Positions 1 to 5,260 of a stretch of 8,118 nt of DNA are shown piece after piece. Below the pieces are notes generated by a model. It was not told where the DNA came from, searched no databases, and worked only from the letters and a program-made list of their open reading frames with translations. The position numbers and the translations under genes were made by a program. Where the stretch lies: the NCBI GenBank assembly GCA_030642465.1, contig DAOWNS010000071.1, positions 1 to 8,118 of the forward strand, written 5' to 3'. Numbering within the stretch: the first letter of the stretch is position 1; every line of letters begins with the position of its first letter. This DNA comes from Candidatus Thorarchaeota archaeon. GTDB taxonomy: Archaea > Asgardarchaeota > Thorarchaeia > Thorarchaeales > Thorarchaeaceae.

Positions 1-674
1 AGGTCAGTCGCAAACCGGTCGAAGGCGACTTGGCCAAAGTACTTCATTCTCTGACCTCTGCAGCTTGGTCTGAAATCAAAGTCACGGTCTTTGGGGTCAT
101 TCCAAACCATCTGATAGGCGATATCGTTCGGGAAGTTAGGGAATCTTCTATCGATTGCGAGAATCTGGTTCAAACTGTTGACATTCTCTGGAACACCACC
201 ATGGCAACAGAAGATTCCGTTGCTACTTAACCCGGCCAGAGGTAAGACCGCGAACACTTTCAGATAGTGCTCGTACATGGAATGAGAGTATTTGCGACTG
301 ATGTCCATATAGAAGCCATATCTGGTAGCAACCTCATCTGACTCATGATTCCCGCGGAGCATCACGACACGATTTGGAAATTGCAGTGCAAGCGCCATGA
401 CGAGATTGAATGTTTCAACTTGAGCTGGCCCCCGATCGCCATAATCCCCCAAGAAGATCATGGAGTAATCCTTCGACTTTAGGAAGTAGTCACGGACTGC
501 AAGCGCAGAATCGAGGTCTCCATGAAGATCGCCAACGAAAATCACTCGTCTTCCAGGAATTTCTACAACATTGGGTTGGGAATTGTACAAATCGCACATC
601 ATTCCGACAAGCTGTTTGACATCATCCGCTGTGATGTCTTTCTTTCCGCCGAGTACATCTTTGACTAGTTTCAC
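1..674 (-). CDS. PPP-family Ser/Thr-type metallophosphatase (3' end cut by window edge)
   Basis: This is a two-metal phosphoprotein phosphatase of the PP1/PP2A type, probably cytosolic. Reading from GTG at 674 gives 224 codons with no stop. The family signature is in order: GDLHGD (48-53), GDYGDRG (76-82, usually GDYVDRG), RGNHE (107-111), CHGGVP (157-162), WNDP (191-194) and a conserved RG (206-207). Asp49, His51, Asp77, Asn109 and His158 are the expected metal ligands; His110 is the expected catalytic acid. The last metal-binding His and the C-terminus lie beyond position 1. PPP catalytic cores are about 280-300 residues, so roughly 60-80 are missing. The GTG start is chosen because AGAGG (688-684) sits 9 bases upstream and a stop in the same frame (693-695) excludes a longer form. 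It follows the SLOG-like gene by 18 bases and is probably co-transcribed. Family assignment is secure; substrate is unknown. Confidence 0.93.
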   Translation of the reverse strand, partial: MKLVKDVLGGKKDITADDVKQLVGMMCDLYNSQPNVVEIPGRRVIFVGDLHGDLDSALAVRDYFLKSKDYSMIFLGDYGDRGPAQVETFNLVMALALQFPNRVVMLRGNHESDEVATRYGFYMDISRKYSHSMYEHYLKVFAVLPLAGLSSNGIFCCHGGVPENVNSLNQILAIDRRFPNFPNDIAYQMVWNDPKDRDFDFRPSCRGQRMKYFGQVAFDRFATD

Positions 675-692
675 AGAACGTTTCCTCTGGAA

Positions 693-1202
693 TTAGTCCC
701 AATCAAGGGCTTTGAACATCGCGCTCACTGCTTCCTCAGGAGTTGAAGCTGAATGGATGACATCAGAACGACGCGAATCGATTCTCTTGCCTGCAAGTTC
801 TCCAGCCCATCCACCGGTTGGAGCCAGCGCAACAACCGGCTTGTCAGAAAACCACGCGATGGCTATCTCACTCAATGTTCCAGCAGAGCCATCAATGGCT
901 ATTACTCCGTCCCCGCCCTTGGCCACTAAGAAATTGCGGGCATAACCCAAACCCGTGGGTAATGCGATATCGATGTATTGATTGGCATGTTCCTTGACGT
1001 CTGTAGGTAGGATTCCAATTGTGAGCCCATCCTGCTTCTTTGCGCCTTTGCACGCTGCTTCCATAATTCCTCCGAGACCCCCGCAGAGGAGAGCGATGCC
1101 TCTTTTCGCAATCTCTTCTCCGATTCTCTCTGCAAGCTCTAGGGTTTTCTGGTTGCTGTCCGCCCCGCCAATCACTGATATGATTCTTATCGCCACAGCC
1201 AA
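693..1202 (-). CDS. SLOG/LOG-like Rossmann-fold nucleotide-binding protein (TIGR00725 type)
   Basis: A 169-residue protein of the SLOG superfamily, which includes the LOG cytokinin-activating phosphoribohydrolases and the TIGR00725 family, whose role is not settled. Visible features are an N-terminal beta strand and glycine turn, SVIGGAD (9-15); a phosphate-binding loop, CGGLGGIMEAACKGA (40-54); GILP (63-66); TGLGYARN (83-90); and IDGSAGTLSEIA (103-114). LOG enzymes read PGGxGTxxE at the last site, and many TIGR00725 proteins read GGGxGTLSE; here it is DGSAGTLSE, so the Glu remains but the first glycines differ. The frame opens at TTG 1202, but GTG 1196 is the better start: GGTGA (1210-1206) lies 9 bases before it and only 3 before the TTG. 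The protein is soluble with no signal peptide. It is first in a unit with the PPP phosphatase. A nucleotide or nucleotide-sugar ligand is inferred from the fold. Confidence 0.88.
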   Translation of the reverse strand: MAVAIRIISVIGGADSNQKTLELAERIGEEIAKRGIALLCGGLGGIMEAACKGAKKQDGLTIGILPTDVKEHANQYIDIALPTGLGYARNFLVAKGGDGVIAIDGSAGTLSEIAIAWFSDKPVVALAPTGGWAGELAGKRIDSRRSDVIHSASTPEEAVSAMFKALDWD

Positions 1203-1260
1203 GTGTCACCGCCTTGATGTCTGATGTTTGAACTACATTAGCTTCCTTCTCAAGGGGAGG

Positions 1261-1268
1261 CTAAATAG
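1261..1268 (-). promoter_or_regulatory. Possible TATA box for the SLOG-phosphatase unit
   Basis: On the minus strand this reads CTATTTAG. An archaeal start of transcription about 25 bases on would fall near 1239, leaving a short leader of about 37-43 bases containing the GGTGA ribosome site. Only the spacing and AT content support it. Confidence 0.3.
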
Positions 1269-1396
1269 ACTACTATGTTGAGCCGGTTTCTCCACGACTC
1301 TCAAAACTATCGTAATTCTTCCGGAAGTGATATAGGCAGTCGGCAGTAATCGACCCTGCCTGAAGAGGAATATCTGTCGCCGGGAGGTACGACTTG

Positions 1397-1525
1397 ATGA
1401 AGAGCAAGTTCAACAAGCACATACTACGTGTGAAACGCCCAGCAAGTGAGAAGTTCAAAGACTTCCCAGAGGTTATTGAACTCAACCATCATAAAACGGA
1501 CCCCAGCGATATGAGCGCTCGCTGA
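1397..1525 (+). CDS. Possible 42-residue small basic protein
   Basis: Not recognised. The ORF starts at ATG 1397 and ends at TGA 1523-1525. Its main support is a strong ribosome site, GGGAGGT (1382-1388), with an ideal gap of 8 bases to the ATG. A stop in the same frame upstream fixes the N-terminus near here. The product begins MKSKFNKHILRVK and is basic in its first half, with FKDFPEVIEL in the middle and a polar end (HHKTDPSDMSAR). There is no membrane segment or Cys pair. A T-rich stretch follows at 1541-1551. The minus strand here also carries an open frame (1273-1485), but its composition looks like a shadow. It could be a true small protein, a leader peptide for the cupin gene, or chance. 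Confidence 0.4.
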   Translation: MKSKFNKHILRVKRPASEKFKDFPEVIELNHHKTDPSDMSAR

Positions 1526-1540
1526 GCATGTAGTTCCGCA

Positions 1541-1551
1541 CTTTTTCTATT
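1541..1551 (+). terminator. Possible T-rich terminator, or upstream AT-rich box of the cupin gene
   Basis: The run CTTTTTCTATT lies just after the small ORF that ends at 1525. Archaeal termination can occur at T-rich tracts without a hairpin. It is also about 30 bases before the cupin ATG (1579), near where a TATA-like box for a leaderless transcript would sit. The sequence alone does not decide between them. Confidence 0.25.
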
Positions 1552-1578
1552 CGTGGCGCTCTATTAGACACAAATGTA

Positions 1579-1959
1579 ATGGATGTGAGATCTTTGGTTA
1601 GGGTTTGGCGTGCATCAGATGTTGAGATGATTGGACTGGCAGGCTATGGCCGGAAATACGTCGCAGAAGTCGAATTCAAAGGAGCCCTGAAGAATGGCGG
1701 TTTCATCTATGTTAGAATTCCAGGAGGAATGAAGACAGACCCCCATGCACACGGAACACTTGAAGAGGTCTTCATTATCATGAATAAGACAAAAATGGGC
1801 GTCGGAGATAAGCTCCTAGATGTCGATGAAGGAGATGTGGTGCTTGTGGAGCCCAGAGAAGCTCATTGGTTTGAAACCCCGGAGGGAGACGATGTGGTCG
1901 TAATAGCAATCAAGTTCCCGAACTTGAAGGACGATAAGATGCCAAGTTCCCAAAGATGA
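1579..1959 (+). CDS. Small single-domain cupin protein
   Basis: A 126-residue monocupin, one six-stranded beta barrel that usually binds a divalent metal. Cupin motif 1 is seen as GGMKTDPHAHGTLEE (49-63), with His56, His58 and Glu62 or Glu63 as metal ligands. Motif 2 is GDVVLVEPREAHWFE (85-99), with His96 as the last ligand. The short distance between motifs and the lack of a second barrel put it with small stand-alone cupins such as the mannose-6-phosphate isomerase-like or cupin_2 group. These include sugar isomerases, dioxygenases and metabolite sensors, so the reaction cannot be named. The ATG at 1579 has no clear Shine-Dalgarno sequence, so the transcript may be leaderless; GTG 1585 is an in-frame alternative. 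The last dozen residues (KDDKMPSSQR) are polar and probably disordered. The neighbours give no pathway hint. Confidence 0.85.
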   Translation: MDVRSLVRVWRASDVEMIGLAGYGRKYVAEVEFKGALKNGGFIYVRIPGGMKTDPHAHGTLEEVFIIMNKTKMGVGDKLLDVDEGDVVLVEPREAHWFETPEGDDVVVIAIKFPNLKDDKMPSSQR

Positions 1960-1963
1960 GAAC

Positions 1964-1978
1964 TGACAGATCTTGTCA
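1964..1978 (+). repeat. Short inverted repeat just after the cupin stop
   Basis: TGACA-GATCT-TGTCA is a 5+5 base inverted repeat with a 5-base spacer, 4 bases after the cupin stop. It could be a weak terminator hairpin or an operator for the next gene. No T-run follows directly. Confidence 0.35.
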
Positions 1979-2038
1979 CATCTTCAATGTGCTGTCCTGT
2001 TTGATACACAAAGAAGGTGAAACCCTCAACCATCTAAG

Positions 2039-2298
2039 ATGAGTCCTGAGGAATATGATGCAATGCTCACAGCGTGTAGGCCATTTGGAAAACAGATTCT
2101 TGATTTGTTGGATGACGGGAGTGTTTTAGTTGCACTTGGCAAACTGCAATTCATGCCCCATTCGATGATAGGAATAAGAACGCATTCACGGTTCCAGAGT
2201 TTCTGGAACTTGAAGGCAAAACTTACATGGTTTATTGTGTGTATTGTCATGCCTATCTCCTGTATAGGCCAATAGCACATGATACGCTTAGGGAGTAG
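2039..2298 (+). pseudogene. Frameshifted small gene; repaired product is an 86-residue CxxC/CxxC protein
   Basis: The plus frame from ATG 2039 starts well (MSPEEYDAMLTACRPFGK, then an acidic turn LLDDG), but after the GGG at 2117-2119 it loses protein-like character. From that point the -1 frame is open to TAG 2296-2298 and reads convincingly: ECFSCTWQTAIHAPFDDRN, later TVPEFLELEGKTYMVY, CVYCHAYLLYRP and HDTLRE. One extra G in the G run joins the two into 86 residues with CxxC at 29-32 and CxxC about 38 residues later, a layout seen in zinc ribbons. The -1 frame has a stop (TGA 2113-2115) just upstream, so the switch must lie in the few bases after it. Either the gene is recently broken or the sequence has a one-base error. 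A programmed shift is less likely, as no standard slippery heptamer is present. No good Shine-Dalgarno sequence precedes 2039. Function unknown. Confidence 0.6.
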
Positions 2299-2343
2299 TT
2301 AGAGGAATGAATGTTTTCAAAATAGCGAATGGAGGAAATTCTA

Positions 2344-2601
2344 ATGATTGAGTTGGCCTTGCTTGTTTTTGTTATAATATTCTGTGCGGGTATAACATAT
2401 GGTCGAGGTCGACCTTCTGGTAAAACGACAGTTACTAGACCATCAGATAAGAACGCTGATGGGATGGGTGGGTTTCGAGCTCACGATTACTCTTATGTGA
2501 ATCGTGGAAAGGCATTTCCCGTGGGTTTGAGGCAAGAGAGAAAAAGAACTGCTACATTTAAGGAGCCAAGAAGAAGAGCGAAAAAAGATAGACACAAATG
2601 A
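2344..2601 (+). CDS. Small single-pass membrane protein with basic tail
   Basis: An 85-residue protein of unknown function. Residues 4-19 (LALLVFVIIFCAGITY) form one hydrophobic helix at the N-terminus, followed by GRGRPSGK, a polar stretch rich in Gly, Asp and Tyr, and a strongly basic end (RQERKRTATFKEPRRRAKK). Charge distribution predicts the tail in the cytosol, where it could bind nucleic acid or acidic lipid heads; that is inference. The frame is open from ATG 2329, but GGAGG (2331-2335) overlaps that region and lies 8 bases before ATG 2344, so 2344 is the better start. It begins 45 bases after the end of the frameshifted CxxC gene and is probably on the same transcript. No lipobox is visible, and the Cys at residue 14 lies inside the helix. 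Confidence 0.7.
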   Translation: MIELALLVFVIIFCAGITYGRGRPSGKTTVTRPSDKNADGMGGFRAHDYSYVNRGKAFPVGLRQERKRTATFKEPRRRAKKDRHK

Positions 2602-2628
2602 ATACAAGTTAAACACGATTATCTTTAT

Positions 2629-2666
2629 GGACGCTTTTCCGTCCAAACGGCTTGCGCGGTTTTTTT
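2629..2666 (+). terminator. Hairpin plus T-run after the small membrane protein gene
   Basis: GGACG-CTTTTC-CGTCC (2629-2644) is a perfect 5-base-pair hairpin, and a run of seven T lies at 2660-2666. The 15-base gap between stem and T-run is longer than in a bacterial intrinsic terminator, but archaeal termination mainly needs the T-run. It sits 27-65 bases after the stop at 2601. Confidence 0.5.
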
Positions 2667-2761
2667 CTATATGAAAAGATATGGCAAATTCCCTACAAGA
2701 TTTTCAAAAACGTCTTGTGTATTGAGGAGGCAGAAAATGAAGTGGACTATGCCTACACTCT

Positions 2762-3178
2762 CTAGAATCGGTCGTACTCTTCATCTTCGTCCTCAATCGG
2801 TATGTCAAACGATTCAGGATATAGGCGGTCCGGGGGTTTGGGCACTGCCCTCTCAAGAATCTTTCCGAGCTCTCTCCACTCTCGATGTCGTTTGATTCGG
2901 CCATAGATGCCCGCCGCAGTGATCGCTGCAAATGCTATGAATCCCATGATATGAAGTTCTGTTCTGGTTTCGAAGATAGAGGAGGAAGCGGAAATCGCGA
3001 GAACCAGAATGCTTCCAATGATGAGGGTATTGAGGAAGCAATCACATCTAATTCCTAACTGAGGAGGTCCCACCTGAAAATCTTCAGGTTCCGAACCATG
3101 CGCCCGATTCAAGATGTAATTGAACAAAGCTGCTATCAATACACCAACTGTAATTACGAACCCGATGAGAAGGTCCAC
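2762..3178 (-). CDS. Three-helix membrane protein with acidic C-terminal tail
   Basis: Not recognised as a named family. In the 138-residue form used here, hydrophobic segments lie at about 2-23 (VDLLIGFVITVGVLIAALF), 50-68 (LNTLIIGSILVLAISASSS) and 76-93 (IMGFIAFAAITAAGIYG). Between the first two is a loop of about 25 residues containing CDC. The third helix is followed by a basic, amphipathic cytosolic part (RIKRHREWRELGKILERAV) and an acidic end (IEDEDEEYDRF). The frame can be read from GTG 3187 or ATG 3184, but both lie inside the Shine-Dalgarno sequence GAGGTGAT. GTG 3178, 6 bases after GAGGTG, is therefore the most credible start. The gene follows the PIN-domain gene by 23 bases with its ribosome site in the gap, so the two are very probably co-transcribed. 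It may anchor the PIN protein to the membrane, which is inference. Confidence 0.75.
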   Translation of the reverse strand: MDLLIGFVITVGVLIAALFNYILNRAHGSEPEDFQVGPPQLGIRCDCFLNTLIIGSILVLAISASSSIFETRTELHIMGFIAFAAITAAGIYGRIKRHREWRELGKILERAVPKPPDRLYPESFDIPIEDEDEEYDRF

Positions 3179-3182
3179 GAAC

Positions 3183-3190
3183 ATCACCTC
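3183..3190 (-). promoter_or_regulatory. Strong ribosome binding site that decides the membrane-protein start
   Basis: On the minus strand this reads GAGGTGAT, an eight-base match to the archaeal anti-Shine-Dalgarno. It overlaps the upstream GTG (3187) and ATG (3184) codons, which makes those poor starts, and has normal spacing to GTG 3178. Confidence 0.7.
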
Positions 3191-3201
3191 AAAAAGCGTT
3201 T

Positions 3202-5013
3202 CTAGGCTTTCCCTTCGGGCGCTGCTACTTTCAAGTAGCTAAACCCATATTCACCCTCGTAAGAAATCTCTGAACCTTCATCCGGTACGACAGTTAGGAT
3301 GATGGAATGTTTTTTGACAACATCTGGAGCAGCGTTACTAATACTGAACTCACCTTTTGTCAGAGCAATCTTGTGGCCAGTTTTTAGGTTCTTCAAGTCG
3401 GGGTGTTTCTCGATAACGATGCCTATTCGTCCCTGCAGAGTATCATTCCTAACAACCAAGATACTAGCGCCATTAATCTCGAAAATCGCAAGAGCATCCA
3501 TCCATCCTCGAAGTGACTCAGGCAATTTCTCCAGTGGAACTGACTTCTCGGTTGTCATATCCTCAAGAGGAGGAAGATTTCCCTGAATCTCATTCAGTAT
3601 CGGAGTAATCTGTGATGTATTCCAGCCCTTCTTTACGAACACCTTGAGAGCATGCTCTGCTATCTTCTCCAATGCGGGGTTCAGCCGATCGTGAGAGGAA
3701 GATGACACCTTGTAGAGCTGCTTGAATGACATTAATGCTCCCGCCTCCTTGGCGTAAGCTATTCCTATCTTGTACGCGTTGACCGAGAGCTGCCAGGCGT
3801 TATCATGGTCGTCAAACAGTAGACAGTATTTGGCTATGTCATTCAACATGGCTATGGTAACATCAGGAAATCGTAACTTGGACTGCGTCAGAGAGAATCC
3901 GCCCATGAACTTCCTGAGAATCTGCATAGTAATGTAGAACCCTTCTGAGGTTTCTTTCATATCATCGAGTCCAACTCTTTCCAGCATTGAATCATACAGA
4001 CTGTAGTAGTAATCAATCTCCTCGTAATTCTCAAGGATGAGTGCTAAGATGATTCTCACGAAGAAAACTGATGCCTTGAGAGAGTCATTCTCCACACCTG
4101 TGAACATCAGTAGTCTGAAGGATTCGTCTGAGATTCTGACGGCATCATTGATGCCTTCTCTGGTTCCACGATACAGGTGACACATCATTTCAAGGTAATA
4201 GAGGAACAAAGTGATATCAGCGGCATGGGTAACAAGGCGTTTGTGGGTTTCACTGGATTCGGTTAGCGTTGACATAATGAGAAGGCGTTCAATCTCATTC
4301 TGAACAGCTTCGATTTCATTTGCTAATGTATCGTACTTCATCTCTTGGAAGTCATCGAACATCGTAGGAATGCCTGCCTTGATGTCCTCAATGAAATCGA
4401 GCACAAAGAGGGGTTGGCCCTGCGAGAGAGACCTATCGACCCGAGCTGGACGCTTCACTTCCCTAAGAACACGCATAGCATGTTCTTCGATAATGCGTAT
4501 TCTGGTTACTGGGTCGTATGCTTCCTGACGAGATATGCTGTATCTGACTTCTTGTGTGTAGATTCGCTCACGTATCGTACTGAGCTTCTTCACGAGCTTT
4601 TCATCGCTGACCGATTCCATCAGCTGTAAGGCGAAAGCGGATCCAACTATCCCTTCAACCTCGATGTTGAGGTCCTCTATGGTGTTCAGGAGTTTGAGGT
4701 CACTGGTTACAATTTTGGAGCCTTTGACGCGCATTGCTGCAAGGATGAGGGACATATCATTGGGTTGAGGGAGAACCCCTTCAGGTCTATTGATGTCCGC
4801 CATAAGCGCCTTGATATCCTTCGATAGAGTTTCATCTAACTGGATCATTTGCTCAACCTCTCTTCGAAGATACCAACGAAGCTCATGGAAAACCTGTCGG
4901 CTAATCCAGAGCTGCATCCCTATCTTATCGGCAGCCGTCTTGATGTCGTGAACATCTTTGGGTCTGTCACTGAATCCGGATATGAAGAAATTTGCATCAA
5001 GGTAAACGCGCAT
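3202..5013 (-). CDS. Large PIN-domain protein with helical middle and beta-rich C-terminus
   Basis: A 603-residue protein with an N-terminal PIN nuclease domain (about 1-130). The PIN acidic residues are all visible: Asp6 in VYLDANFF, Glu44 in VFHELRW, Asp86 in NDMSLILAA and Asp105 in IVTSDLKLL. Metal-dependent RNase activity is therefore expected. Residues about 140-510 are almost entirely helical and resemble TPR-like or HEAT-like solenoids, for example YLEMMCHLYRGTREGINDAV and ALILENYEEIDYYYSLYDSM. Residues about 515-603 switch to beta-rich sequence (ASILVVRNDTLQGRIGIVIE, then HSIILTVVPDEGSEISYEGE), suggesting a small C-terminal barrel or sandwich. VapC toxins are only about 130 residues, so this is not a simple toxin. 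ATG 5013 has GGAGA (5027-5023) 9 bases upstream. A small basic ORF ends 5 bases before it and a membrane-protein gene follows. Substrate and partners are unknown; scaffold-guided RNA cleavage is an inference. Confidence 0.85.
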   Translation of the reverse strand: MRVYLDANFFISGFSDRPKDVHDIKTAADKIGMQLWISRQVFHELRWYLRREVEQMIQLDETLSKDIKALMADINRPEGVLPQPNDMSLILAAMRVKGSKIVTSDLKLLNTIEDLNIEVEGIVGSAFALQLMESVSDEKLVKKLSTIRERIYTQEVRYSISRQEAYDPVTRIRIIEEHAMRVLREVKRPARVDRSLSQGQPLFVLDFIEDIKAGIPTMFDDFQEMKYDTLANEIEAVQNEIERLLIMSTLTESSETHKRLVTHAADITLFLYYLEMMCHLYRGTREGINDAVRISDESFRLLMFTGVENDSLKASVFFVRIILALILENYEEIDYYYSLYDSMLERVGLDDMKETSEGFYITMQILRKFMGGFSLTQSKLRFPDVTIAMLNDIAKYCLLFDDHDNAWQLSVNAYKIGIAYAKEAGALMSFKQLYKVSSSSHDRLNPALEKIAEHALKVFVKKGWNTSQITPILNEIQGNLPPLEDMTTEKSVPLEKLPESLRGWMDALAIFEINGASILVVRNDTLQGRIGIVIEKHPDLKNLKTGHKIALTKGEFSISNAAPDVVKKHSIILTVVPDEGSEISYEGEYGFSYLKVAAPEGKA

Positions 5014-5018
5014 GTAAT

Positions 5019-5198
5019 TTAATCTCCGTCTCTTTGCAATGCTACGGGAAAGGGCAATGCTTGAGGACCTGCAGAACCCTTCAGAACTGCCAGTTTGTTT
5101 CGTCTAGCTTTAAGGTCTTTCGCTACTGGTCCTTTTGGCAACCGAGTCCTGCGGCGTTTCAACCAAAGAAAAGCCTTGTGCTGCGGCAGATGAATCAC
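5019..5198 (-). CDS. Possible 59-residue basic protein upstream of the PIN gene
   Basis: Not recognised. The frame opens at GTG 5198, two codons after an in-frame stop, and ends at TAA 5021-5019. That stop lies between the PIN gene's ribosome site (GGAGA, 5027-5023) and its ATG, the kind of spacing seen in coupled genes. The product has 14 Lys/Arg against 3 Asp/Glu, with LKRRRTRLPKGP (13-24) and DLKARRNKLAVLKG (28-41), then a Pro-rich end (GPQALPFPVALQRDGD). This suggests an RNA-binding peptide, perhaps a ribosomal or RNase partner; that is inference. There is no clear Shine-Dalgarno sequence, and a TTTAAA box (5218-5213) is only about 18 bases before the GTG, too close for a leaderless start there. 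A start further in, such as TTG at codon 13, is possible. VapB antitoxins also precede PIN genes, but they are usually acidic and carry DNA-binding folds not seen here. Confidence 0.35.
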   Translation of the reverse strand: MIHLPQHKAFLWLKRRRTRLPKGPVAKDLKARRNKLAVLKGSAGPQALPFPVALQRDGD

Positions 5199-5210
5199 GC
5201 TCTACGGTAG

Positions 5211-5220
5211 TCTTTAAATC
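5211..5220 (+). promoter_or_regulatory. TATA box in the divergent region, likely for the acyl-CoA synthetase gene
   Basis: TCTTTAAATC contains the palindromic core TTTAAA (5213-5218). On the plus strand an initiation site about 25 bases on falls near 5241, giving a leader of about 20 bases that includes GGAGAT (5249-5254). As the core reads the same on both strands, it could also drive the minus-strand PIN unit. Confidence 0.5.
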
Positions 5221-5260
5221 AGCAATGACAATTCCGGAGCCCTAACTCGGAGATGCCCTC

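Noticed and set aside
30..619. Two plus-strand ORFs (30-230 and 410-619)
   Set aside because: They lie opposite the PPP phosphatase, whose motifs are unmistakable on the minus strand, and their own products look like shadow sequence.
712..1224. Several plus- and minus-strand ORFs overlapping the SLOG-like gene
   Set aside because: Only the minus frame 693-1202 carries the glycine motifs; the others are frame shadows.
1273..1485. 70-codon minus-strand ORF in the 1203-1578 gap
   Set aside because: There is no ribosome site or promoter at its start, and the product composition is unremarkable. The opposite-strand 42-codon ORF has a better site.
2671..2895. Plus ORF with GAGGAGG (2724-2730) well placed before ATG 2737
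   Set aside because: Beyond 2762 it is antisense to the membrane-protein C-terminus and its product lacks protein-like patterns; the purine run is probably chance.
3202..5198. VapBC-type toxin-antitoxin reading of the PIN gene and small upstream ORF
   Set aside because: VapC toxins are about 130 residues, while this protein is 603; the small ORF is basic and shows no AbrB or ribbon-helix-helix features.
5014..5260. tRNA or other structured RNA between the divergent genes
   Set aside because: I could not find a cloverleaf, a T-loop GTTCRA motif or long paired arms; a minus-strand reading frame explains most of it better.
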